Part shown: in pieces, positions 1 through 6,704 of the stretch
How the letters are laid out: the number at the start of each line of letters is the position of its first letter
How positions within the stretch are numbered: position 1 is the first letter of the stretch
NCBI GenBank assembly: GCA_947630925.1
Contig: CANRJM010000011.1
Coordinates: 1 to 61,819 of the forward strand
Source: an uncultured Lachnospiraceae bacterium
GTDB lineage: Bacteria > Bacillota > Clostridia > Lachnospirales > Lachnospiraceae
Direction: 5' to 3'
Length of the DNA: 61,819 nt
Made by a program: the position numbers and the translations under genes
The notes under the pieces: generated by a model
Database searches by the model: none
Told to the model about the DNA's origin: nothing
What the model saw: only the letters and a program-made list of their open reading frames with translations

Positions 1-585
1 GGGGACAATACGCTGCTTGCGCATTGCGTGGGAGCAGGCAAGACGTTTGAGATGATTGCCGCAGCAATGGAGAATAAACGGTTAGGGCTGTGCCAAAAGA
101 GTTTATTCGTAGTGCCAAACCATTTGACGGAGCAGTGGGCAAGCGACTTTTTACGCCTGTATCCGGGAGCCAACATTTTAGCCGCCACGAAAAAGGACTT
201 TGAGCCTGCCAACCGGAAAAAATTCTGTTCAAGGATAGCGACGGGGGATTATGATGCGGTCATTATCGGGCACTCGCAGTTTGAGAAAATACCGCTTTCC
301 ACTGAAAGACAGGCGGCAATGATTGAAAGGCAGATATCGGAGATTGAGCTGGCAATCGAAGTCACAAAGGCGGAAAAAGGAGAGCGGTACACCATTAAGC
401 AGATGGAGAAAACAAAGAAATCACTGACTGCGAGACTGAGCCGTTTAAACGATGCAAGCCGGAAAGACAATGTTGTCACTTTCGAGCAGTTAGGCGTTGA
501 CAGGCTGTTCGTAGACGATGAGGGTGTTATAATAGGGACAAATCAGAAGAAACCTAGTAAAATCAAGGGGTTGCAGATGATTTAG
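1..585 (+). pseudogene. Truncated conjugative-element SNF2-type helicase (5' end outside window)
   Basis: The reading frame is open from base 1, so the gene starts upstream of the window. The fragment has a Walker A motif (VGAGKT, about residues 10-15), then a [10 protein letters not shown] segment and an [12 protein letters not shown] segment, which I recognise from the large helicase/methylase proteins of Firmicutes integrative conjugative elements. In intact relatives the sequence continues with the DEAH box (VDEAH) and a long C-terminal helicase half. Here the match stops right after FVD; a short unrelated tail follows and TAG ends the frame at 583-585. The break lies inside Walker B, so the protein cannot be a working helicase. 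Downstream is more decayed mobile DNA (TnpV and PIN remnants). The family call rests on motif memory; the truncation is seen directly. Confidence 0.8.
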
Positions 586-642
586 TCCTATTATTTTTTG
601 CAACGAAACAATAAAACTTAAATTAATCAAGGAGGGATTGGA

Positions 643-1010
643 ATGGCAAGTCGGGAACAGAGGAAGTTATAGAAGGCAGATATAGGTGAAATAATAGGCA
701 TTATGGACAGGAGGCAGATTATGGGTAAAGAGCTGGCTGAGGTTATTGAGGAAAATGAAATTGTATATCATTTGGAAGAAGATGGATGTTATTATCCGGA
801 TGTAAGGCTGCCACACTACAACATAGGAAAATACGGACTGATGCGGTGGGTATCTGTTGACAAACTGCAGAAGTGAGTATATCCGGCTGTTGTTGGATGC
901 AAAACTGAATAAATATCTGCATGAGGTGGACGAAGAATGCCATGCAAGGGTAGAAATGCTTGTAGAACAGATGAAAGCAGGGGCGGGAAACTGCCCTTAT
1001 TTTTTAGAGA
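643..1010 (+). pseudogene. Decayed TnpV-like transposon protein gene
   Basis: A good ribosome binding site (AAGGAGGGATTGGA) precedes an ATG at 643, but TAG stops that frame after nine codons. From 721 a readable stretch gives the pattern VTYHLEEDG-CYYPDVRLP-IGKYG typical of TnpV family proteins. It then ends in a stop near 875, and the C-terminal part (LNKYLHEVDEECHARVEMLVEQM) continues in another frame to about 1000. At least one nonsense change and one frameshift, and loss of the end, make this a dead gene. TnpV proteins are small proteins carried by transposons of clostridia; their role is poorly defined. This supports the view that the first 2 kb are an eroding integrated element. Confidence 0.6.
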
Positions 1011-1094
1011 AAATTTGTTCTGTCGTATGACATAAAATTATTGAATGAGCAAATAAATTGTTGGTATACTTTATTTTGATAAGGAGAGGACATT

Positions 1095-1462
1095 ATGCGA
1101 AAACTTAAAGTTTATTTAGACACTTCTGTGGTCAGTTATCTGTATCAGGTGGATGCATCGGAGAAGATGTAGAATACATTGGATTTATGGGAATTATTTA
1201 AAAATAAGGTGTATGAGGTATATATTTCAGATATTGTAATAAGAGAAATTAGCGGATGCAATGAGGAAAAATTGAAAATATTATTGGATTATCTGGACCA
1301 GATAGATTATAATATAATTGAGGCAGATGAAGATACCGTTGAATTGGCCGGGAAGTTTATTGATTTTGGGATTTTGAAACAAAAAAGTTTTGATGAATAT
1401 AAGGACTTACTGATATATCCGCGTCTGTTTTAATAGAAAGTGAGGATGATGACTATGAATGA
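1095..1462 (+). pseudogene. VapC-like PIN-domain toxin, inactivated
   Basis: The ATG at 1095 follows AAGGAGAGG. The N-terminus has the PIN first-acidic-residue motif (YLDTSVVSYL) and reads on to SFDE. Three lesions are visible. Codon 26 is TAG (1170-1172), most simply a CAG-to-TAG change. The middle of the domain, where the remaining catalytic acidic residues lie, is missing between SFDE and YKDLLIY at about 1395-1402. A frameshift near 1415 puts the C-terminal tail (SVLIESEDDDYE, stop 1460-1462) out of frame. Intact PIN proteins are Mg-dependent RNases of type II toxin-antitoxin systems. The tail overlaps the ATG of the next gene by 8 bases, so this was a toxin-first operon. Without the acidic core it cannot be active even if read through. 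Confidence 0.72.
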
Positions 1463-1628
1463 GCCAACAGTAAGTGAACGGTTTGATGTGGAAGATATTA
1501 GAAAAATAAGAGAATATAATTCGCTTCGCCATGTTAAAATGACGCCTGCTGAAATTGTAGAAGATACAAAAAAAGGTGCGGCTGAATTACTTGCACGGCT
1601 GAAGGAAAATAAAATGATGAAAGTATAA
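1455..1628 (+). CDS. Small putative antitoxin, partner of the broken PIN toxin
   Basis: A 57-residue, mostly helical, charged protein. Several ATGs lie close together (1446, 1449, 1455); 1455 is preferred because GTGAGG lies about 8 bases upstream and because it overlaps the stop of the PIN reading frame in an ATGAATGA arrangement, a usual sign of translational coupling. Its position directly after a VapC-like gene and its size suggest it is the cognate antitoxin, but no known DNA-binding fold is evident and this is inference from context. The gene is intact while its partner is dead, as expected when a toxin is lost first: an orphan antitoxin is harmless. Confidence 0.5.
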   Translation: MNEPTVSERFDVEDIRKIREYNSLRHVKMTPAEIVEDTKKGAAELLARLKENKMMKV

Positions 1629-1887
1629 GTTGCAGGGCAGAAAAATTTATTTTTTTGAAAATAAATATCATAATATGGTAACGATAAGTTGTAATGTTTG
1701 TAAATGAGGAATACGGGTATAAAGAAAAATAGTATATTTTATTGAGTATATGTGCGGTTTGTGCAGCATTATTGCTAGCATTTTTTGTGAATATTTTGTT
1801 TAAAATAAAGACAGATAGTATACTCAGGGCTGAATGAGCAGCAGGCGATGCGCTTAATTATGTTGCCGCAATGGAAAAAGAAAACAC

Positions 1888-1916
1888 TTGAAACGCCGCA
1901 CAGAATATGGTATATT
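1888..1916 (+). promoter_or_regulatory. Promoter of the antisense RNA
   Basis: TTGAAA (1888-1893), a 17-base spacer and TATATT (1911-1916) form a near-consensus sigma-A promoter. Transcription would start near 1923 and run towards the holin-like toxin gene on the other strand. No reading frame with a ribosome binding site follows, which supports an RNA product. Confidence 0.65.
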
Positions 1917-1922
1917 GAACGT

Positions 1923-2062
1923 AAAGAAGGACACCTGCTGGTAACAGGTGTCCCCCAAAACGGAGTTGCCCACTCCAATGGTGGATTCTCCCGGATGATG
2001 ACTTTGCTCTTATGAGCGCTGCCTATCCTGTGGATCAGACAGGATAGGCAGTTTTATTTCTT
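1923..2062 (+). ncRNA. Putative antisense RNA antitoxin (RatA-like arrangement)
   Basis: From the promoter at 1888-1916 a transcript of about 140 bases would end at a perfect 13-bp hairpin (2019-2031 with 2039-2051) followed by TTTTATTT, a convincing intrinsic terminator. The RNA lies opposite the 3' untranslated region and last few codons of the toxin gene at 2054-2173, so the two RNAs could pair over about 135 bases. This is the layout of txpA/ratA-type type I toxin-antitoxin loci, in which the antisense RNA pairs with the 3' end of the toxin mRNA and leads to its decay. The geometry is read from the sequence; RNA function is inferred. Confidence 0.55.
1925..1955 (-). terminator. Terminator of the toxin mRNA
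   Basis: On the minus strand a perfect 9-bp stem (GGACACCTG with CAGGTGTCC, 1929-1937 and 1945-1953, loop of 7) is followed by TTCTTTA. It would end the toxin transcript just beyond the start point of the antisense RNA, giving the two RNAs almost full overlap. Confidence 0.5.
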
Positions 2063-2173
2063 CTTACTGTCTCTCTTATCGAGAAAGGTCAGAAACGCAA
2101 CAATCAGACTACCAAAGGAAATCAGTAAGCCAATTATCCCTATAAATATCAATACGATATCCGCAGCTGTCAT
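2054..2173 (-). CDS. Holin-like small membrane toxin (type I toxin-antitoxin)
   Basis: A 39-residue peptide, MTAADIVL then a single hydrophobic helix of about 22 residues, then a charged end (LDKRDSKKK). Start ATG at 2173 has an upstream GGAAGGGAGGTGCGTGAT ribosome binding site. The size, one membrane span and lysine-rich tail match the putative holin-like toxins (TxpA/BsrG-type) of Firmicutes, which damage the cell membrane when made in excess. A long 5' leader of about 80 bases, a 3' region of about 125 bases and an opposing promoter (1888-1916) fit a type I system. It is too short for usual gene finders. It is intact, unlike the protein-antitoxin locus beside it. Direct toxicity is not shown by sequence. 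Confidence 0.68.
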   Translation of the reverse strand: MTAADIVLIFIGIIGLLISFGSLIVAFLTFLDKRDSKKK

Positions 2174-2262
2174 ATCACGCACCTCCCTTCCTATGTATTC
2201 CGGTGAACCGGTCATTGGCTCGGGAGGCTACCACCCTGTCATGGGTACTTTCCGTAATTTGG

Positions 2263-2292
2263 ATTTTATCATAGTCCAACAGGAATTTCCAA
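2263..2292 (-). promoter_or_regulatory. Putative promoter of the holin-like toxin
   Basis: On the minus strand TTGGAA (2292-2287), an 18-base spacer and TAAAAT (2268-2263). The start point would be near 2256, leaving a leader of about 80 bases before the ATG at 2173. Confidence 0.45.
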
Positions 2293-2412
2293 TCAGATTC
2301 TCTTTTCATGGAATATGTGAAAAGTGCTTCGATATCAATCTCAAAACAATCTCACGGAGCAAAAGAAAAGACTGGAAAATACCTATTTTACGCACTTTCC
2401 AGTCCAAATATC

Positions 2413-3165
2413 CTATTCTCCTTCTATGGTGCTAAACAAAGATTTAATGGAATCAGGGATGCTGACAATTCCATTTTTTGATTCATCCGCAGTTGCGACA
2501 GAGATATCGGCATCAATAGGATGATTATGGTAATAGTCGTCTTGAAAATGTTGTACGGATTCATTAATGGAAAGCATTTTTTGATCGAGAAAGGAAATGA
2601 TATTTGCACATTCCCGCAATTCGTCCTGAATCCCCTGTGGCGCTTTTCCTTCAAATTTATAATAAATCTTATGTTCTAAGCTTGCCCAGAAATCCATAGC
2701 AATTGTCCGTATCTGAATTTCCACTTTTGTATCAATAACGTCGTTTGATAAAAATATAGGAATCGATACAATCATATGATAACTGGTGTAACCGTTAGGT
2801 TTTGGATTTGCAATATAGTCTTTGATTTTAATGACAGTAACGTCATTTTGTTTTGCGATGGCATCGGCAATCCGATATATATCAGATGTAAAAGAGCAAA
2901 TAATTCGAACGCCTGCCACGTCGTTTATATAACGTAAAATATTTTCCAACGTAAGTTCTTTTTTCTTATGGCGAATTTTACGGGCAATGCTTTGTGTAGA
3001 TTTAATTCGTGAAGTAATATGCTCAATCGGATTATACTGGTGCGCCAGTTTAAATTCATTATTTAATATCTCCAATTTTGTGCAGATTTCTTTTAGTACT
3101 GCATTATAAAGCAATAAAGCGCGATTCCACTCTTCTTCTTCATTGTAGTATAGTAATTCGCCCAT
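2413..3165 (-). CDS. Small alarmone synthetase, RelA/SpoT-domain GTP pyrophosphokinase
   Basis: A 250-residue protein with only the synthetase domain of the RelA/SpoT family. Visible motifs are RIKSTQSIARKIRHKK (substrate-binding basic region, about residues 52-67), INDVAGVRI (about 81-89), KDYIANPKPNGYTSYH (about 116-131) and VEIQIRT-AMDFWASLEHKIYYKF. It transfers pyrophosphate from ATP to GTP or GDP to make (p)ppGpp. No HD hydrolase, TGS or ACT domains are present, so it belongs with RelP/RelQ-type enzymes, which respond at the level of transcription or by allostery rather than on the ribosome. Start ATG at 3165 follows AGGAGG with five bases between. It lies 22 bases after a glycosyltransferase gene, probably as one transcript. 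I do not assign relP or relQ because I cannot separate them here. Confidence 0.88.
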   Translation of the reverse strand: MGELLYYNEEEEWNRALLLYNAVLKEICTKLEILNNEFKLAHQYNPIEHITSRIKSTQSIARKIRHKKKELTLENILRYINDVAGVRIICSFTSDIYRIADAIAKQNDVTVIKIKDYIANPKPNGYTSYHMIVSIPIFLSNDVIDTKVEIQIRTIAMDFWASLEHKIYYKFEGKAPQGIQDELRECANIISFLDQKMLSINESVQHFQDDYYHNHPIDADISVATADESKNGIVSIPDSIKSLFSTIEGE

Positions 3166-3187
3166 GGCTGCCTCCTAAATTGTAAAA

Positions 3188-4204
3188 TTAATTAAATGAA
3201 TAAATTTTGTTAAAAAAGTGATATCCATAAATAATGATTTTTTTGCCGACGGTACTTTTTAACTGCAAAGGAAGACCAAATTTACGGTTTCGGATAATTT
3301 GGTAAATCTTTTTATTTTTATTTTTCAGGTATTCCCATAATTCATCCCTCTTTGCGAGATTTTCCTTAGAACCTTCATTTACCAAAAGAGCGGAGCTTAC
3401 AATCATCATCATGGATAAATATTTTAACATGTAACTCTGTAATTTTTTATTTTCCAAAGAAAGAAAATCGTGAGAATCAATCATAATTTTTGTAATCTTA
3501 ATCTGTTGATCAATGCGGCTCGTCATAACTGCTTCATTCACAGACTGATCGTCTCTTCCAATAAAATAGCGGTATAGGTCCACATTCAGGTAATACATTC
3601 GCTTAACATAAGGAAGCGGTGTAAATGCAAAGATATTATCGACATAAAAAGTATGCTCCGGCAGTTGTAACTTACAATCCCGTAGCAACTGCGTCCGATA
3701 CATCAGGGAATGCATTAAGAGATTCTGGCTCATTTTAAAGTGTTTCACTTCATTCCATGTAAAAAATTGATTGCTCGGAAGAGCGCTTTTATAATTAATG
3801 GATTTTTGTTTGTTTATACTTGGCTTTTCATAAACATAGTTACTGATGATCAAATCCAGAGGAATCGATTCTTTAGCAACATATTTGATAAAGCGAACAA
3901 TTTTTTTCAGACTTGTTTCATCAAACCAGTCGTCGCTATCTAAGACTTTAAAGAAAAGACCGCTTGCATTTGCAATGCCTGTATTGACGGCAGAACCATG
4001 ACCGCCGTTTTCTTTATGGATAGCACGAATCGTATCCGGGTACGTTTTTTCATATTCTTTTGCAATTTTGAGGGTATTATCGGAAGAGCCGTCGTCCACG
4101 ATTAAAATCTCAATGTCTTCTTTGCAGACAAGTGCGCTTTCAATTGCATGGCTCATATATTCCTGTGAATTATAACATGGTATTGTAATTGTAATCAGTT
4201 TCAT
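3188..4204 (-). CDS. Family 2 glycosyltransferase
   Basis: A GT-A fold glycosyltransferase of 338 residues. The N-terminus (LITITIPCYNSQEYMSHAI) is the standard nucleotide-sugar binding start, followed by LIVDDGSSDNT and the metal-binding DXD-type motif VLDSDDWFD at about residues 93-101. It should move a sugar from a nucleotide donor onto a cell-surface glycan or lipid; the acceptor cannot be told. No membrane spans are evident, so it acts on the cytoplasmic side. The start at 4204 is chosen because GAGG lies 8 bases upstream and the family's first strand begins right after it; an upstream ATG at 4267 lacks such a site. It is followed at 22 bases by the alarmone synthetase gene. Confidence 0.85.
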   Translation of the reverse strand: MKLITITIPCYNSQEYMSHAIESALVCKEDIEILIVDDGSSDNTLKIAKEYEKTYPDTIRAIHKENGGHGSAVNTGIANASGLFFKVLDSDDWFDETSLKKIVRFIKYVAKESIPLDLIISNYVYEKPSINKQKSINYKSALPSNQFFTWNEVKHFKMSQNLLMHSLMYRTQLLRDCKLQLPEHTFYVDNIFAFTPLPYVKRMYYLNVDLYRYFIGRDDQSVNEAVMTSRIDQQIKITKIMIDSHDFLSLENKKLQSYMLKYLSMMMIVSSALLVNEGSKENLAKRDELWEYLKNKNKKIYQIIRNRKFGLPLQLKSTVGKKIIIYGYHFFNKIYSFN

Positions 4205-4388
4205 TTGATACCTCATTTCTGCAATGTTAAAATTTGCATATATAGTTAAGCATGTCCTATATTTCATTATAATATGAAATTTGCATAAGGGAAAGTAAAT
4301 ATTAGGAAATTTAGCAGAAATTTAGCAGAAAAATAGAAAGTGGAATATAACGATAGAAGTCAAGCGGAAGTACAAGCACGGATTCTAA

Positions 4389-4417
4389 TTGAAATGCCTT
4401 GCTGTATAGAGTATAAT
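4389..4417 (+). promoter_or_regulatory. Promoter of the lipoprotein/deoC-cdd-pdp transcript
   Basis: TTGAAA (4389-4394), exactly 17 bases, TATAAT (4412-4417): close to a consensus vegetative promoter. The start point would be about 4424, 50 bases before the lipoprotein start. Short spacings downstream suggest the salvage genes may share this transcript. Confidence 0.65.
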
Positions 4418-4475
4418 TTAAATATGCTTAATAAAGACGGATGGTATAATAATGTTAGAGTGAGGAAGAGTAAAG

Positions 4476-5330
4476 TTGAAGAAAATATATTTGCTTTTTG
4501 TCTTGTTGGTATGTTTTTTGTCTGGCTGTAATGTTTTTGGGAGAAAGAGCGTGCCTTTAGAAAAGGATTCGGTAAAAGATACTTTAAAAGCAGAAAGCTC
4601 GCATGAACCCGTTTTCGGTCGGAATGTGCAGAAGAAAGCAGGCACTGGGAATCCTGATGTAGAGAAGATTTCTGTTGGGGAGAGTACGATAGCTTTGCGG
4701 CAGGGAAAATCGAAAAAATATGTAGAAGTGATACGTACAAGAAGTGGTGTGGAAGAGCTGCTCGCCACATTTAAATGGAAAGTAGAAAGCTGCCATATAG
4801 AAGCTTTTAAGAATGTACTTTGCCATGATGGTTTTCTTTTTTTTGTCCGGCAACAATATAATCCATATGGAGCAGAAGTATATTATATAGGGTTGGAAGA
4901 AGAAAAGGCAAGAGTACTGTTTGCTAATCATGCTATTTATGATGAAGATACGAAAACATATCATGCTAGTTTTGATACAGTGCTTGATGTGGATTCTGAT
5001 GGGGAACAGGAGGTAATTTCCAATGTTTATTATTTTGTCGATGGAGGGGCAGAAGCCTGTCTATATGATTATGTAGATGGGAAAGTTATGGAGGGGGCTT
5101 GCCTGGATTTATTTGACTTAAAAAAGGGACAGTATATGAATGGACGTGTGACAGATTTGAAATCAATGTACAACGAAAAAACAGGAAAGGTAGAAATTCA
5201 TTATATCTCTTCTAAAAAGAGGAAATCTGCCATAAAAAAATATAAACTGGATCCAGATAAGATTACCATGAAAAAAAGGGAGTTATTTTGGGTAAGCGAT
5301 GAGATGAAAGATATTGAAAACTATGATTAG
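4476..5330 (+). CDS. Hypothetical lipoprotein
   Basis: A 284-residue protein beginning MKKIYLLFVLLVCFLSGCN: a short signal peptide with a lipobox (LSGC, cysteine at residue 18), so it is a lipid-anchored exported protein. The start codon is TTG at 4476, chosen because GAGGAAGAG lies 7 bases upstream and the signal peptide begins there. About residues 165-180 contain DVDSDGEQEVISNVYYF, resembling the calcium-binding-like DxDxDG loops found in FG-GAP/VCBS-type repeats of extracellular proteins. No catalytic motif is recognised. It is 27 bases ahead of deoC and has a strong promoter upstream. Function unknown. Confidence 0.75.
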   Translation: MKKIYLLFVLLVCFLSGCNVFGRKSVPLEKDSVKDTLKAESSHEPVFGRNVQKKAGTGNPDVEKISVGESTIALRQGKSKKYVEVIRTRSGVEELLATFKWKVESCHIEAFKNVLCHDGFLFFVRQQYNPYGAEVYYIGLEEEKARVLFANHAIYDEDTKTYHASFDTVLDVDSDGEQEVISNVYYFVDGGAEACLYDYVDGKVMEGACLDLFDLKKGQYMNGRVTDLKSMYNEKTGKVEIHYISSKKRKSAIKKYKLDPDKITMKKRELFWVSDEMKDIENYD

Positions 5331-5357
5331 TAGTTTATAGATAGAATGGAGGGTACA

Positions 5358-6023
5358 ATGAAAGAAAATATACTACATAAAGTTGACCATACGTTACTAA
5401 ATCAGACAGCAACATGGGAAGAGATAAAGGAACTTTGTGAAGACGCGATAAAGTATCAGACGGCGTCAGTCTGCATTCCTCCGCTGTATGTCAGTCAGGC
5501 AAGGAAATATGTGGGAGACCGGATGAAAATATGTACGGTAATCGGGTTTCCAAATGGGTATATGACGACGGAAACAAAAAAATTTGAAATAAAAGATGCA
5601 TTGAAGAACGGAGCAGATGAAATTGACATGGTTATTCCGATAGGAAAGTTAAAAAGTAAAAAAGATACAGATATTTTGGAGGAAATCAGAACATTAAAAG
5701 ATATTTGTCAAAATCATATTTTAAAAGTTATTATTGAAACCTGCCTTTTGACAAAAGAAGAGAAAATCAGGATGTGTGAAATCGTGACAGAGTCGGGAGC
5801 AGATTTTATTAAGACTTCAACAGGATTTTCGGAAGCAGGAGCAGTTTTTGAAGATATTGCATTGTTTCGGGAACATATAGGGAATCGGGTAAAAATAAAA
5901 GCGGCAGGAGGAATCGCTTCTTTTGAAGATGCAGAAAGATTTGTGGAATTGGGGGCTTCCCGCCTGGGTACCAGCCGCTTGGTAAAAATAATGAAAGATT
6001 TAGAAAATAAAAGTAGAAGATAA
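5358..6023 (+). CDS. deoC: Deoxyribose-phosphate aldolase
   Basis: Splits 2-deoxyribose 5-phosphate into glyceraldehyde 3-phosphate and acetaldehyde, the last step in breaking down deoxynucleosides. The 221-residue protein is a class I aldolase TIM barrel. The Schiff-base lysine is K152 in FIKTSTGF, the second active-site lysine is K181 in KIKAAGGI, and the conserved aspartate is in DEIDMVI (about residue 90). The start at 5358 is preferred over the ATG at 5346 because that ATG lies inside the ribosome binding site (ATGGAGGG). It is followed by cdd and pdp, a standard pyrimidine deoxynucleoside salvage set. Confidence 0.95.
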   Translation: MKENILHKVDHTLLNQTATWEEIKELCEDAIKYQTASVCIPPLYVSQARKYVGDRMKICTVIGFPNGYMTTETKKFEIKDALKNGADEIDMVIPIGKLKSKKDTDILEEIRTLKDICQNHILKVIIETCLLTKEEKIRMCEIVTESGADFIKTSTGFSEAGAVFEDIALFREHIGNRVKIKAAGGIASFEDAERFVELGASRLGTSRLVKIMKDLENKSRR

Positions 6024-6046
6024 GAATAAAATGCTAGGAGATTAGG

Positions 6047-6640
6047 ATGAAAAAGGCAATTTATGAAAAAACGATATTATTTGCCATGAAGGCAAGAGAA
6101 TATTCTTATGCGCGATATTCTGACTTTCGTGTAGGCGCCTGTCTTGAGGCGGGGTCCGGCGCTCTCTATGGGGGATGTAATATAGAAAATGCATCATATT
6201 CTGTTACAAATTGTGCAGAGCGAACCGCTTTTTTTAAAGCAATCAGCGAAGGGGAGACCACATTTAAAAGAATAGCGATTGTTGGAGGATATCCAAATCA
6301 GAAATTGGAAGATTGCATGCCTTGCGGCGTCTGCTTACAGGTAATGGAAGAATTTTGCGACCCGGATCAATTTGAAGTGATTGTTGCAAAATCAGAGAAG
6401 GATTATAAAGTGTATTTATTAAAAGATTTGCTTCCAATGGCTTTTGGCAGCAAAAATTTAATAGGTAATTGCGAAACGTTCCTATCGTCTATAACCATTG
6501 TGTCATCTGCACAAAACCAACACAGGCACGCTTTCGCTATGTTTCGCCACGCAGCGGTACATAAAGCGCCGCTGCCGCGCCGCTTAAGTACCGGCGGGCT
6601 CGCAATACCTGTTTATGGTTTTGTACAGATTACACAATGA
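6047..6640 (+). CDS. cdd: Cytidine deaminase with C-terminus replaced by an inserted element
   Basis: Converts cytidine and deoxycytidine to uridine and deoxyuridine. The zinc site is complete: NCAERTA (C56, E58) and MPCGVC (C93, C96). Normal enzymes of this type have about 130-140 residues. Here the reading frame continues to residue 197 because a 213-bp palindromic element (6462-6674) entered at codon 138. Its 10-bp target duplication allows the original end to be rebuilt: removing the element and one copy gives codons for GSKNLK and TAG, a 139-residue enzyme. All catalytic residues lie before the insertion, so the protein may still work, with an arginine/histidine-rich tail of about 58 foreign residues. 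It lies between deoC and pdp. Confidence 0.9.
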   Translation: MKKAIYEKTILFAMKAREYSYARYSDFRVGACLEAGSGALYGGCNIENASYSVTNCAERTAFFKAISEGETTFKRIAIVGGYPNQKLEDCMPCGVCLQVMEEFCDPDQFEVIVAKSEKDYKVYLLKDLLPMAFGSKNLIGNCETFLSSITIVSSAQNQHRHAFAMFRHAAVHKAPLPRRLSTGGLAIPVYGFVQITQ

Positions 6641-6674
6641 GGTATCCTATTTTGAATCGTTTTGCAAATACCTA
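6462..6674. mobile_element. 213-bp palindromic MITE-like element inserted in cdd
   Basis: The ends are imperfect inverted repeats: TAGGTAATTGCGAAACG on the left and the complement of CGTTTTGCAAATACCTA on the right. Further in, ATTGTGTCATCTGCACAAAA (6497 onward) is matched in inverted form by a segment near 6611-6638. The centre holds a third, GC-rich palindrome running from GGTACATAAAGCG to CGCTTAAGTACC. A perfect 10-bp direct repeat, AAAAATTTAA, flanks it at 6452-6461 and 6675-6684. It encodes no transposase, so it must have been moved in trans. Folded, the RNA would form one long structured hairpin between cdd and pdp, which could slow or protect the transcript. Confidence 0.78.
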
Positions 6675-6704
6675 AAAAATTTAAAATAGAAAAGAGGGGC
6701 GCAT

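Noticed and set aside
520-600. Possible group II intron or insertion-sequence start at the helicase break
   Set aside because: No GTGCG-type intron 5' end and no terminal inverted repeat were found; the break is simply recorded as truncation.
1740-1850. Hydrophobic reading frame (LLSICAVCAALLLAFF type) upstream of the antisense RNA
   Set aside because: No start codon with a ribosome binding site, and only about 34 codons. It may be the relic of a membrane protein, but nothing supports a gene.
4360-4964. Long minus-strand reading frames of 116-136 codons inside the lipoprotein gene
   Set aside because: They lie opposite a gene with promoter, ribosome binding site and lipobox, have no good start sites, and show no recognisable protein.
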